A program made the position numbers and the translations under genes. DNA of 64,000 nt from Akkermansia muciniphila (GTDB taxonomy: Bacteria > Verrucomicrobiota > Verrucomicrobiia > Verrucomicrobiales > V1-33): positions 49,271 through 113,270 of the forward strand of contig CALQSQ010000002.1 in assembly GCA_943333275.1 (NCBI GenBank). The letters are read 5' to 3'. The notes beneath the pieces are model-generated. The model saw only the letters and a list, made by a program, of their open reading frames with translations, was not told the origin of the DNA and made no database searches. This document shows positions 20,969-32,000 of the stretch, piece after piece (positions within the stretch are counted from its first letter, which is position 1; each line of letters begins with the position of its first letter).

Positions 20969-21345
20969 GACGCGGCTTGTTCTCCGGTCTTTTCTGTTGG
21001 AACGTCGATGAGATCAAAAGCCATTCGCCGACCAATACACAGAAGGCTCTGCTCCAACGCGGTTAATTCAGAAGGGCTCCGAGTTGCTGCGTCAATCAAC
21101 CGTCTGCGCCATCGTGTCCAGTTCGCCTCGATCCCCTCGACCGCTTCACTCGATGCAAGGGGCGAGTCATCAAAGCCGAACTCAAATCCGCAGTCACACA
21201 TCTCGAAGGACGCCGATCCGTCATCAAAATACGGCGGCTCGGCAAACGATTCGCTGCCGCAGACGGGGCAAAGATACAGGCCATTCTCAGCTTGGTGCAA
21301 AACGAAGACTTCGCCGCTCGGGTGATGGCAGGAATGAGTCTTCAT
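20965..21345 (-). CDS. Hypothetical zinc-ribbon-like protein
   Basis: 126 aa; paired cysteines CPVCG and CDCG. Confidence 0.55.
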   Translation of the reverse strand: MKTHSCHHPSGEVFVLHQAENGLYLCPVCGSESFAEPPYFDDGSASFEMCDCGFEFGFDDSPLASSEAVEGIEANWTRWRRRLIDAATRSPSELTALEQSLLCIGRRMAFDLIDVPTEKTGEQAAS

Positions 21346-21489
21346 TTCTTGGAGAACAGTGTTATTCTGTGTCCAACGTGGACGCTGTGCAGAAAAGAGG
21401 GTTGGACACTGTGCGGGAGGGTGGAAGGTGAGTTCCCGATGAGAGGGAGGGTGGCGATGGGGGAAGGGTGTCCAAATTGGGCAGGAACG

Positions 21490-21711
21490 TCAATGACAAA
21501 ACCGTCCAGTTTCCGGATTGGTCGGCGCGGCCGCGGGAGTTGGAGGTGGAGGTGTTGCCTGTGGCGGGGAAGGCTGGTGCAGAAGCTGCGGGAGAAGCAG
21601 TATGCGGGGCGGACGGTGGATACTTATGGGCAGTGGGTGGAGATGTTCCAGCAATGCTGTGCGGCGAAGGGGATGGGCCTGGAGGCAGTGAGCGGGGTCG
21701 TGGATGGTTGA
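21490..21711 (+). pseudogene. Tyrosine recombinase N-terminal (SAM-like) fragment
   Basis: Frame of ORF 21292..21711: VQKLREKQYAGRTVDTYGQWVEMFQQCCAAKG then stop; no catalytic domain follows. Confidence 0.5.
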
Positions 21712-21753
21712 ATTTCGCGTTTGATTATTGCAATCAATAGGCAATAATGGTGA

Positions 21754-22416
21754 ATGGCCAAGAAACTTAACTGGACCGCTCATTCCAAGTTTGCCCAAGG
21801 CATCGCTGAGGGCATGTCTGCCACCCGTGCCTATATGGAGGCAAGGCCAGGTGCCAACCTCGCCCAAAGCTATGCGGCCAAGGAGGCTTGTGGATTATTA
21901 AAGCAGGGTAAAATCATCGGAATGGTTGAGCACTATCGCAAGGCGCTCGTGGAGCGTGCGACGGAGGAGTTTATCCTGACCCGTAACGAAATCCGCCGTG
22001 CTCTGACGTTGGTCGTGACCACGCCGGCCACCAAGCTCCAGGAACCCGATAACGAGTGGCTGGTGCAAGAGTTGTCTGTCACGGAAGGGCCAAACGGGAC
22101 TACGACGAAGGTCAAGGGAATGTCTAAACTGGGGGCGCTGCAAGAGTTGGCAAAGTTAGACGGTCACTATGAGGCGGAAAAGGCCCCGCTTCCACCCAAG
22201 AGCCTCACTTTCGGGATCGAGGATGCCCACGAGGCGTTTTCCCACGATCCGATGTACCTGGAGTTCCTCAAGGAGGCCGCGGTCTTCGAGGCAGCCAAGC
22301 GCGCCAAGGTGATCGAGATTCAGGAGGCGGCACTTCCGCCGGCCCGCCGGACCCAGGCGGACTTGGACGCGGCACTGGACGCTGATGAGGAGTTTCAACA
22401 ACTCATCAGATCATAA
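21754..22416 (+). CDS. Terminase small subunit-like protein
   Basis: 220 aa; SKFAQGIAEGMSATRAYMEARPGANLAQSYAAKEACGLLKQGKI and EFILTRNEIRRALTLVVTTP...SKLGALQELAKLDGHYE. Confidence 0.6.
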   Translation: MAKKLNWTAHSKFAQGIAEGMSATRAYMEARPGANLAQSYAAKEACGLLKQGKIIGMVEHYRKALVERATEEFILTRNEIRRALTLVVTTPATKLQEPDNEWLVQELSVTEGPNGTTTKVKGMSKLGALQELAKLDGHYEAEKAPLPPKSLTFGIEDAHEAFSHDPMYLEFLKEAAVFEAAKRAKVIEIQEAALPPARRTQADLDAALDADEEFQQLIRS

Positions 22417-22514
22417 AAACGAAGGATCCACCCGAACTGTGTTCAAATAATCACCCTCGGAATTTGCGCTGAGTTGAACCGGGAGAATCTGCGGGAAGGC
22501 GGCTATAAAGTGAG

Positions 22515-22540
22515 TTCAGGAATACATTTGTATTTCTGAA
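22515..22540. promoter_or_regulatory. Imperfect palindrome upstream of serine recombinase
   Basis: ttcaggaataca-tt-tgtatttctgaa, one mismatch pair, 21 bp before the ATG at 22562. Confidence 0.4.
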
Positions 22541-22561
22541 TACACTCGACTACTGTTCAAC

Positions 22562-23194
22562 ATGAGCAAGCCACCAATCCCAGCCGTCATCCTCGTCCGA
22601 GTATCCACCGTCAAACAGGATTCTGACCGCCAAGTTACCGAACTCCGGGCGGTTGCCGTCTCCCGAGGGTGGGAGGTGGTGGAGGTCTTGGAGGAAACAG
22701 TTTCGGGTCGGGCGGACCAATCGGAGCGGTCCGGCCTGCACCGGGCGGAGGAACTGGCGCTAACTGGTAAGATCAAGAAGGTGCTGGTTCACGAGGTCAG
22801 CCGTGTGGCCCGGAGGGTAAGTCTGGTGCATTCCTTCGTGGAGATGCTGGAATCCTACGGGGTATCGCTCTACTGGCACGCTCAGGCCATCGAGACGCTG
22901 CTGCCTTCCGGTAAGCGCAACCCTGCCGCGGGGATCATGCTGGCGGTGCTGGCTGAGATGGCACGGGCCGAGACGGAGACGCTGCGGGAGAGGATCAACA
23001 GCGGGCTGGCAGAGGCCCGGCGCAAAGGGGTCACTCTTGGCCGGCCCAAGGGCAGCGGGGCTACTGAGCGGCAATTTCTGGCCAAACACCGGGATGTGGC
23101 CAAGCTGCTGCGGGAAGGTCAAAGCATCCGCAATGTTGCCAAGATCACGGGGAAAGGAATCTCCACGGTCCAGCGGGTGAAGGCGGCTAGCTGA
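22562..23194 (+). CDS. Serine recombinase (resolvase/invertase family)
   Basis: VILVRVSTVKQDSDRQVTELRAVA (catalytic Ser), VHEVSRVARR, AEMARAETETLRERINSGLAEARRKGVTLGRPKG, C-terminal HTH. Confidence 0.93.
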   Translation: MSKPPIPAVILVRVSTVKQDSDRQVTELRAVAVSRGWEVVEVLEETVSGRADQSERSGLHRAEELALTGKIKKVLVHEVSRVARRVSLVHSFVEMLESYGVSLYWHAQAIETLLPSGKRNPAAGIMLAVLAEMARAETETLRERINSGLAEARRKGVTLGRPKGSGATERQFLAKHRDVAKLLREGQSIRNVAKITGKGISTVQRVKAAS

Positions 23195-23273
23195 AAGGTA
23201 TCATTTCCGCTTAGGCGGAGACCTGAACGAGGAAGCTGCGCCCACATAGGTTTCAAAATGGGAAGGGGATCCG

Positions 23274-23783
23274 TCAGCTCACGGCACGGATGTTTCCGAT
23301 GACCTCCCCTTGCCAGGGGGATTCCGGCCATCCCGGGCGTCCCGCCTCCTGATAACTGCGATCCAGTAATCCGCGTATTTCATCGCAGGGGAAGCCAAGG
23401 GAATGCAGAAAGCCTCCGATCACCGTTCCCGTCCTGCCCCGCCCCCCGACGCAATGGATCGTCACACCCTCCTGCTGGAGACCTGAGCGGAGGAGGTTGA
23501 CCGCCCGATTGACCTGTTGCTCCTCGAAGTCCGGGGCGGTTGGCATTTCTTCTTCGTACTGATCTTCCAAGGGGATCATTCCTAGCATCCGGAGCGGTGC
23601 CGGGTCATAGGGTTGTGACTCCTGGCTGAGGCGCAGGACTAGGGCAATACCAAGTTCGTGGAGTTCATTCCAGCGTGTGGCCGCATCGGGCTGACGCATC
23701 GCGACCAAGGGATGCCATCCCTCAACGGACAGACGAAAGTGGATCCATGGGAGCGGGCGGTCGATGGAAAATGCGCGAAGCAT
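23274..23783 (-). CDS. Dual-specificity/tyrosine protein phosphatase-like
   Basis: Signature HCVGGRGRTGTVIGGFL (HCxxGxGRTG). Start taken at MLRAFSIDRPLPW. Confidence 0.8.
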   Translation of the reverse strand: MLRAFSIDRPLPWIHFRLSVEGWHPLVAMRQPDAATRWNELHELGIALVLRLSQESQPYDPAPLRMLGMIPLEDQYEEEMPTAPDFEEQQVNRAVNLLRSGLQQEGVTIHCVGGRGRTGTVIGGFLHSLGFPCDEIRGLLDRSYQEAGRPGWPESPWQGEVIGNIRAVS

Positions 23784-23977
23784 GATCGGGAGAATAATGG
23801 CTGGGCTGCAACAAAGGATGGCGCAGACCCTATCGCCGTCAAGGTGACAGGGGTGACGCAGCCCCCTCACTCCCCAATCGCGATCCCCCCTCCTACGCCG
23901 CCCTCGAAAAGGAAATTCCTTTCAGCCAGAGCGACAAAAATCAACGCCAGTGCTACACCACTCAAGTGTTCCAAGGT

Positions 23978-24301
23978 TCAGTCATCCATCCTCTCCACAA
24001 CCTTGATCGTGGAAATCTCCGGGTCGCCCGGCTTCAGAGCTTTAAACTTCAACTCCGCGCCTCCATAGCGGCCGAATGGACGCGCCGGATGTTGGTCCAC
24101 CGTCATCGGCACCATAACCAACCCGCGCTGTCGGCACCAGGCATCCGCCTTCTGGTAAGCCGCAGCCTTCGCGCGGCCACCATTTGTCAGCCCCACCTCC
24201 GTGGTCGATATCATATACGTCTGCGGACCCGCCGGCACCACGCCCGTCGAACATCCAGTTAGGATTAAGGCCAGTCCACACGCTTGCACAAATCGCTTCA
24301 T
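23978..24301 (-). CDS. Small putative lipoprotein
   Basis: Start taken as MKRFVQACGLALILTGCSTG (lipobox LTGC). Confidence 0.65.
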   Translation of the reverse strand: MKRFVQACGLALILTGCSTGVVPAGPQTYMISTTEVGLTNGGRAKAAAYQKADAWCRQRGLVMVPMTVDQHPARPFGRYGGAELKFKALKPGDPEISTIKVVERMDD

Positions 24302-24555
24302 GCCTAGACCTCTAGCGTCCAGCCTTTCCCACTGCAACCGCCAAAGCACCCGCATTCATAAAGACCACGCTCAGTCGGCGAGAATCCTGAACCGCATTTT
24401 CAGTGACTGATCTTACTGGGAAACCCGCCGACGGGAAATGGATCAAATTATTTTGAGGATTGGGATGAGAAGATTTTTTCAATTCAGAGTGGAGATTTGA
24501 AATCGAATGGCGTGATCGGTGAAGATTGGAGGTGACTCGTAGTGTTGTTGATTTG

Positions 24556-27500
24556 CTACGGATTCGAAATCCGGAAACGCATAAACATCCGCTTGTTGGT
24601 GCCAACGGGCACGCTGAAGGCGTGCTGCGGGGGGATTCCGGTGTCGGGGATCGCTGTCCAAGTGGCGGGGAGCAGGGAGGTGCTCCACTCCGCTCCGTAG
24701 GTGATTCCAGAGACGCCCGGTGGGTGGTTGAAATAAACCACGAAGTTCCCGCCGATGATCTGCCCAACCGGCAGTTGCCCATCGCCGCCCACTTTGGGGT
24801 TAAATCCGAAGGCAAACTCTGTCAGGTTCACCAGTCCATCGTGGTCGTAATCATTCAGGTCAGCACCGTCCCCGCTGTTTGCAATGCTCCCAAAATGTGT
24901 CTGCCGCCAGACCTCCACCGCTGTGACATTGCCTAGCAGCGCGAGGTCGAACGGATTTTCGTCAGCGTCATTACTGGCCAGGCGCAGGGCCGCCGTTTTG
25001 GGGCCGGCGGACGTTGGGGCGAACTGCACTATGAACGTCGTGCTGCCCAGCGGACCGGCAACGGGGGCCACAGGCGGGACTGTCACGGTAAACATCCCCG
25101 CGTCCGCCCCATCAATCAGAATCCCCAATCCCGTCAGATCTCCCTGCCCTGTATTCTTGATCGTGAAAATGAGGCTGCTGGTCCCATTTACCGCCACAGT
25201 GCCGAAACTCTTCACTCCTCCGTCCGCGAGATTGGTGGAGGCGGGTTGCCTCACTTGGATCTCGGGCGGACCTGGCAGGAAGGTTGCACCAATGGTCTTG
25301 TTGGTATCCATAATCACTCCGAGCGGATTGGTTGCACCTGAGGCGTCACCGCTCCATTCGCTGAAAAAATATCCCTGATCTGGCGTTGCTGTTAGGGTGG
25401 CAGTAGCCCCCGGAGCGAATGGCCCATCCCCTGTAACCGTGCCATGGGAGACAGGAGAAACCGTAAGCACCTTAGGGTTCTCGGAGGCGAATAACTGGCC
25501 AACTTCAATCGCGGATAAAGCGCGGTTGTAAATGCGGACGTCGTCGAGGCTTCCCGCAAAAAAGCTCTGATCTCCGCCAATCCTCAACGGTTGGGCACCC
25601 TGGTTCAAATCTCCTGTCGCGGCGATACTGGCGTCGAGCACTCCGTCCACGTAGATTTTCAGTGTGCTCTTATCCCATGTGAACACGACATGATGCCAGG
25701 CCACGGTGGGTAACTGTGCTGACGAATCAACGAGCTGCTGTCCTCCTGAAGTAAAAACAGCCGCCCTGATTTTTCCTGATTGCTCAAGCTGCAATGTCCA
25801 CTGGCGCTGCGCTCCGTCCTTATTCACCAAATCACTTCGGACCCGCCCGCCCGGACTGAGCGCCGCCACATTGAGCCAAACAGAAACTGCGATCGCATCC
25901 CCTTCGAACGCAGGAGCTTCAGGCACCTCAACTAGTTCGTTTGTTCCATCGAATGAAAAACTGGCAGTCGGAATCAGGAAGCGGTCGGCAATGGGCGCTG
26001 CACCCTGATTGGTGCCGTGATGAATGAAATCCGTTAAGTCATCCGCATTCCCATTGAATGGATAATACGCCACCAGCCCCCTCCAAACACCGCTATCAAT
26101 TCCAGTGAGCGTAAGCGAGGCGACATTGCTCATGACGGTGCCATTCGTGTCAGTGACTTTTACCGTGTAGTTCCCAATGTGCCAAGGCTGGGCGCTGACG
26201 ATGTTGTAACTGCTGCCCGTGGCATTCGGTATATCGACGCCGTCTTTCTGCCACTGGTAGCTGAGCGTGCCTTGCCCGGTTGCGGTGATGCTGAAGGTCA
26301 CCGGCTGGCCACGCTGCACGTTTGCGGTTGAAGGTTGGCTGCTGATCGTAGGAGCAACTATCGCCACCGTGTGATAATGTCCAGCCGCAATGGCTGTCAC
26401 CCCGGTTAGCCCGGCAGGCACGATAGCCTGCCCGAATTCAGGGTAGGCACCTGTGTTGGTCTGGCCTGAACCCCAAGCCACCAACGTGCCATTGCTCTTC
26501 AAGGCCACAGAGTGAGTAACGCCTCCCGCTATGGCAGTGACTCCGCTTAAGCCCAGAGGCACATTCGTTTCACCCCAGGCGTTATCTCCCCACGCCACCA
26601 CAGTGCCATCGCTCTTCAAGGCAATCGAATGATACCAACCCGCCGCAATGGCTGTCACCCCAGTCAAGCCACCAGGAACGCTGATTTGACCAAACTCATT
26701 TCCTCCCCATCCCACCACCGTGCCATCGTTCTTCAGGGCCAAAGTGTGGGTAGCTCCTCCTGCAATGGCTATCACTCCAGTGAGGCCCGGAGGAACGCTG
26801 ATCTGACCAAATTCATTCCCTCCCCACCCCACCACCGTGCCATTGCTCTTCAATACAACCGTGTGCTGTTCTCCCCCTCCAGCAATAGCCGTTACCCCAT
26901 TCAGGCCGACAGGAATATTTGTTTGGCCGTAGTCGTTTCGCCCCCAGGCCACTATTGTGCCATCACTCTTCAGGGCCACAGAATGGCTTGTCCCCCCTGC
27001 AATGGCAGTAACACCATTTAAGCCAGCAGGAACGTCTGCTTGGCCATAGTTGTTGGCTCCCCATGCCACTACCGTGCCATCTCCCTTCAAGGCCAAACTG
27101 TGACCTCCATTGGCACCTCCCCAAAGCGCTGTCACCCCAGTTAAGCCTCCGGGAACGGTTGTTGCGGAGCTATGGCCCCACGCCACCACGTTGCCAGTCG
27201 GAGCAATCGAAGTCAGCACGAAAGAGTCGTTAGATGTCAGCGCGCCATCACTTACGGTTATTGTGATGGTGGCAACCCCGCTCTGCCCACCGTGCAGAAA
27301 AGCCTTCGGTGTCACCGTTACCGTGCGGTTCGCGCCGCTGCCACCGAAGACAATGTTCGAGTTCGGCACCACCGCCTGGTTACTTGAGGTGCCGCTTACG
27401 ACGAGGGAGGCTGCAGCCGTCTCGGCATCACCCACGGTGAAAGGAATCGCTGCCGTGCTCACGCCCCGATTTGTGCTCTGATTGGCGATATCGCTAATCG

Positions 27501-28848
27501 TTGGGGCCGTATTTGGATCCCCAAGGTAGCGGACTGCCGCGAAGCCTAGATTGCCATCGATGTAAGCACCGGCAGCGATGACGATCTTCCCATCACTTTG
27601 TATCGCAACGCTGTGCCCGACAGAATCACTCTCGCCAAGAGCAGTTGTAAGCCTGCCAGTGCCATTGAAGCTGGTATCCAAGGTGCCGTTGGTGTTATAG
27701 CGCACCACTGCGAGATCGCGGTTGCTGCCGTTAAACGAAAACCCCGTCATGACGATTTTTCCGTTGTTTTGCAACGCCATCCTGAGCCCCCAATCATCAC
27801 CCCCGCCGACAGTAGTCGTCACTATTCCGCTCCCGTTGAACGTCGTGTCGAGCGTGCCATTGGTATTGTAGCGAACCACTACGAAATCGCGATTGCTGCC
27901 GTTGCCGGTAGATCCTGAGACTACGATTTTCCCATCACTCTGCAGAGCCATACCGTAGGCAACATCGTCTCCATTTCCGATGGACGTGGTCACTTTCCCC
28001 CCGCTGCCAAAGCCCGCGTCCAACGTTCCGTTAGAGTTGAATCGTGCGACGGCAATATCAGTATTGCTGCCGTTAAATGAATCCCCTGCCACAACGATTC
28101 TCCCGTCAGTTTGGACTGCCACTTTCCATCCGGTATCGCTGCCAGAGCCGATTGGCGTGATAACTTTTCCAGTGCCATTGAAAGTCGTGTCTAAGCTCCC
28201 GTCAATTTGGTAACGCAGCAGCGCAAAGTCGTTCTGACTCACGCCCGACAGGAGAATTTTTCCATCACTCTGCAGCGTTACACTGAAGGCGATGTCGTCG
28301 CCGACGTTCGTAATGACCTTCCCGGTGCCACCAAAGCTCGAGTCCAGGGTTCCGTTGGGGTTGTAGCGTAACAGCACGAAATCGTTGTCAATGCCATTGT
28401 GCGAAATAACAGAGACGACAATCTTGCCGTCGTTTTGAACAACGACCCCCGTGCCTTGGTCGCCGATGAGCCCTATACTGGTGGTGACCTTGCCGGTGCC
28501 GCCAAAACTCGTATCCAAACTCCCGTCGGCATTGTAGCGCACCAATGCACAGACCTGTCTGGTGCCGTTATCGGAATATCCTGCGATGACGATTTTCCCA
28601 TCACTCTGGACCGCTATGCTCCAGCCCTGATCATCGTTGCTCCCGATTGCGGTGGTGACCTTCCCTGTGCCGCCAAACGTGAGATCGAGCTCCGCAGGAG
28701 CAGCGTTAGCCGTGAAGGTCACGCTTCCCACAAGCAGGAACGCAATCGCGATAAAACTCAATAGGCGGTAATGTGCGCGTCTCTGGCTCATCGTATTTTG
28801 CCTTCCGAAGGTGATGTTATCGGGGACAGGTGAGGGTCGTTCAATCAT
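24556..28848 (-). CDS. Large secreted protein: delta-60 repeats, RCC1-like repeats, Ig-like, LamG-like, choice-of-anchor-D-like
   Basis: 1430 aa; repeats LDTSFGGTGKVTTSIG...GKIVVSG (delta-60), GVTAIAGGxxHSVALKSDGTVVAWG (RCC1-like), LamG-like LVAYYPFNGNADDLTDFIHHG, FGTVAVNGTSSLIFTIKNTGQGDLTGLGILIDG. Start may be MSQRRAHYR (28791). Confidence 0.85.
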   Translation of the reverse strand: MIERPSPVPDNITFGRQNTMSQRRAHYRLLSFIAIAFLLVGSVTFTANAAPAELDLTFGGTGKVTTAIGSNDDQGWSIAVQSDGKIVIAGYSDNGTRQVCALVRYNADGSLDTSFGGTGKVTTSIGLIGDQGTGVVVQNDGKIVVSVISHNGIDNDFVLLRYNPNGTLDSSFGGTGKVITNVGDDIAFSVTLQSDGKILLSGVSQNDFALLRYQIDGSLDTTFNGTGKVITPIGSGSDTGWKVAVQTDGRIVVAGDSFNGSNTDIAVARFNSNGTLDAGFGSGGKVTTSIGNGDDVAYGMALQSDGKIVVSGSTGNGSNRDFVVVRYNTNGTLDTTFNGSGIVTTTVGGGDDWGLRMALQNNGKIVMTGFSFNGSNRDLAVVRYNTNGTLDTSFNGTGRLTTALGESDSVGHSVAIQSDGKIVIAAGAYIDGNLGFAAVRYLGDPNTAPTISDIANQSTNRGVSTAAIPFTVGDAETAAASLVVSGTSSNQAVVPNSNIVFGGSGANRTVTVTPKAFLHGGQSGVATITITVSDGALTSNDSFVLTSIAPTGNVVAWGHSSATTVPGGLTGVTALWGGANGGHSLALKGDGTVVAWGANNYGQADVPAGLNGVTAIAGGTSHSVALKSDGTIVAWGRNDYGQTNIPVGLNGVTAIAGGGEQHTVVLKSNGTVVGWGGNEFGQISVPPGLTGVIAIAGGATHTLALKNDGTVVGWGGNEFGQISVPGGLTGVTAIAAGWYHSIALKSDGTVVAWGDNAWGETNVPLGLSGVTAIAGGVTHSVALKSNGTLVAWGSGQTNTGAYPEFGQAIVPAGLTGVTAIAAGHYHTVAIVAPTISSQPSTANVQRGQPVTFSITATGQGTLSYQWQKDGVDIPNATGSSYNIVSAQPWHIGNYTVKVTDTNGTVMSNVASLTLTGIDSGVWRGLVAYYPFNGNADDLTDFIHHGTNQGAAPIADRFLIPTASFSFDGTNELVEVPEAPAFEGDAIAVSVWLNVAALSPGGRVRSDLVNKDGAQRQWTLQLEQSGKIRAAVFTSGGQQLVDSSAQLPTVAWHHVVFTWDKSTLKIYVDGVLDASIAATGDLNQGAQPLRIGGDQSFFAGSLDDVRIYNRALSAIEVGQLFASENPKVLTVSPVSHGTVTGDGPFAPGATATLTATPDQGYFFSEWSGDASGATNPLGVIMDTNKTIGATFLPGPPEIQVRQPASTNLADGGVKSFGTVAVNGTSSLIFTIKNTGQGDLTGLGILIDGADAGMFTVTVPPVAPVAGPLGSTTFIVQFAPTSAGPKTAALRLASNDADENPFDLALLGNVTAVEVWRQTHFGSIANSGDGADLNDYDHDGLVNLTEFAFGFNPKVGGDGQLPVGQIIGGNFVVYFNHPPGVSGITYGAEWSTSLLPATWTAIPDTGIPPQHAFSVPVGTNKRMFMRFRISNP

Positions 28849-29023
28849 AATAACGCACGATACTCGTTGTTCGCTCCCATTGCCAGCTGAAAAATTCTGA
28901 TAGGAATTTGCTTTTTAAGGGGGGCGTTGGATTGGGGATCGGAATCGGGAAGCGTGGGGGCAGTTTTTCGCAGGTGGCGTGATGGATGAAAATTGGAGGC
29001 CATTTGTATTGTGGTTGGTTTTG

Positions 29024-32000
29024 CTACGGACTAGACACCCTGAAGTGCATGAAGATCCTTTTGTTGATGCCCATCGGGACGCTGAAGGTATGTTGGTTGC
29101 CAGTCCCGGTGTCGGCTACTGGCAGCCAGGTTCCGGCGGCCATCGTCGGGCTCCATTCTGCGCCGTAGGTGATGCCGCTGACTCCGGCGGGTTGGGTGAC
29201 GTTCATCACCAGATTGCCTCCGATGCGTTGCGCCTGTGGCAGGGATCCGGCGCTGTTCTGCTTGGGGTTTAGTCCTAGGGCAAATTCTACCAGATTCACG
29301 ACTCCATCCTTCTCGATATCATTCAAATCGGCTCCGGCTCCGGTGTTGTCGGGGCTTCCAAAGTTGGTAAGGCGCCACAGTTCCAAGGGAGTCAGTCCGA
29401 CATAGAGGACGAAAGTGTCGTTGGCGGTATTGGTTCCATCGCTCGTTTGGACGGTGATGGTGGTCGTCCCCTTCTGGTTGGCGGCGGGTGTGACGGTGAC
29501 GGTGCGGTTGGCTCCGCTGCCCCCGAAGACGATGGCGGTATTTGGCACCAGGGTGGTGTTTGAGGAACTGCCACTCATGGTCAGGGTTGCCGGAGCCGTT
29601 TCCACATCGCCAATCGTGAACGTGAGGGCTCCGGTGTTGGCGTTCAGGTTGATGATCTGGTTGGAAATGTCGGTGATCGTTGGGGCATCGTTGATGGCCA
29701 GGACGGTGAGGACGAAGGTATCGTTCACGGTCAGCAGGCCGTCACTCGTGGTCACGGTGATGGTGGAGGTTCCACTTTGGTTCGCTGCCGGAGTCACGGT
29801 CACAGTGCGGGCTGAACTGGTGCCACCGAAGACAATGTTTTCATTCGGAACCAGGGCCAGATTGCTGGAACTGCCGGTCAGAACCAATAGAGCCGGAGCG
29901 GTTTCGAGATCGCCGATGGTGAAATTGAGCGCCCCGGTATTGGCGTCCTCGTTGATCGATTGATTTGTGATATCCGAAATGGTCGGCGCGTCGTTCACTC
30001 CCGTGACAGTGAGCAGGAAGGTGTCGGTGCCCGTTGTATTGCCATCACTCACCGAGACGGTAATCGTCGCGGTGCCATTCTGATTGAGTGCAGGGGTCAC
30101 GGTGACGGTTCTTGAGGCCCCCGAACCACCGAAGACAATATTGGCATTCGGGACCAGGGTCGTATCGCTGGAACTGCCGCTCACGGTGAGGGAAGCCAGC
30201 GCGGAGTCCAAATCCCCGATGGTAAAGGCCACGGCCCCCGTGTTGGTATCCTCGTTGATGGTCCGGTTCGCGATGTCCGTGACCGTCGGGGTGTCATTCA
30301 CGACCGTTACGGTGAGGAGGAACGTGTCGCTGGCGGTCAGAACCCCATCGCTGACCGTGACCGTGATGGTTGCAGTGCCGCTTAGATTGGCCACGGGGGT
30401 GACCGTGACGGTGCGGGAGGTGCCTGTGCCTCCCAGCACCACATTAGCCAGGGGCACCAGAGTCAGGTTACTGGAAGCACGGGTCACGACCAGCGCGGTC
30501 GCCGCCGTTTCCGGATCTCCAATGCTGAAGGCGACAGCCCCGGTAGTGGTGTCCTCGTCAATGCTGCGGTCCGCAATGTTTGTGATGGTCGGGGCATCAT
30601 TCACAGCGGTGACGGTGAGCAGGAAGGTATCGCTGGCCGAGCCTGCTCCATCGCTGACCGTAAGGGTAATCGTGGCGGTGCCTGCCTGATTGGACGCAGG
30701 AGTGACCGTGACCGTGCGCGAGGCCCCGCTTCCGCCAAAGACAATGTTCGCATTGGGCACCAGGGTGAGATTATCGGAAGTGCCACTCATGGTGAGGCTG
30801 GCGGTGGGCGTTTCCAAGTCCCCGATGGTAATTGCCACCGCTCCGGTGTTGGCATCCTCGTTGATCGTTCGGTTCGCGACATTGCTGATGGTCGGCGGGT
30901 CATTGACTGGATTGACCGTAAGCAGGAAGGTATCGCTGGCGGTGACGGTGCCATCGCTTACGGTCAGAGTGATGGTGGAGCTGCCGCTCAAATTGGCTGC
31001 GGGCGTGATATTCACCGTGCGTGAGGCCCCAGTGCCCCCGAGCACCACGTTCGCCAGGGGAACCAGCGCCAGATTGCTGGAAGCACGGGTGACGGTCAGT
31101 GAGCCCGCGGCGGTTTCGATATCGCCAACCGTGAAGGCAATCGCTCCGGTTGCGGTGTCCTCATTCGTCGCCCGATCCGCAAGGTCCGAAATCGTCGGCG
31201 CGTTGTTCAGGCCCGTGCCGGCCAGAGCGATATCAAAGGCATTCTCATCGGCATCATTGCTGGCGATGTGGATCGCCGCCGTGCGCGCTCCCAGTCCTGT
31301 AGGGGTAAAGATCACCGACACCGTCATGCTTTCTCCGGCGGCCAGAGTTGTCTTTGGCAGGCTGCTTAACGCAAAATTCGCCGCATGGGTGCCATCCTTG
31401 GTGATCGCCAGCCCGGTCAAAGGCGTGGCCCCGACGTTCCGGATCACGAAGGAAACCGGAGCAGTGCTGTGGGTGAGGGTGATGGACGGACAGGTAATGG
31501 TGGCGGCGGCATCTGTCAGATCCGTGTCCACCGGCTGCTCCACCGCAATCTCGGGCGCGGCCGTTCCCCGACTGATGCGGTTGTTGTTCGAGTCCGCCAC
31601 AAACAGGAGTCCTGCCGAGGTGGAGGCAATACCGTAGGGTCCATCGAATCTGGCGTTCATCCCCCGTCCATTGGCACTCCCCGTGAGACCAGCCACGCTG
31701 CCAAGCGTCGTTACCGTCCCGGCAGAAGTCACCTTGCGGATGGTTCCGTTAACCGTGTCGGTCACATAGAGATTTCCCGCGCCATCGATGGCGATGCCCG
31801 AGGGGTTATTGAACCGTGCCTCGCTGCCCGTCAGATCCAGCGAACCCGTCGTCTCCGCCAGTCCCGCAAGTGTCGTCGTCAGTCCGGCGGCGGTGATTTT
31901 GCGGATCGTCTGGTTAAACTGATCGGCCACACAGACATTGAACAGCGTATCCACCGCCACTCCGTTCGGAAAATAGAACTGTGCCGCCGTGCCGGTGGCG

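Noticed and set aside
30690-31637. 315-aa and similar plus-strand ORFs with repeated LAVSxPSLTVTVMVAVPxxLAAGVTVTVREAPLPPKT units
   Set aside because: Antisense shadow of the Ig-like repeats of the giant minus-strand ORF; apparent repetitiveness is inherited from the coding strand.
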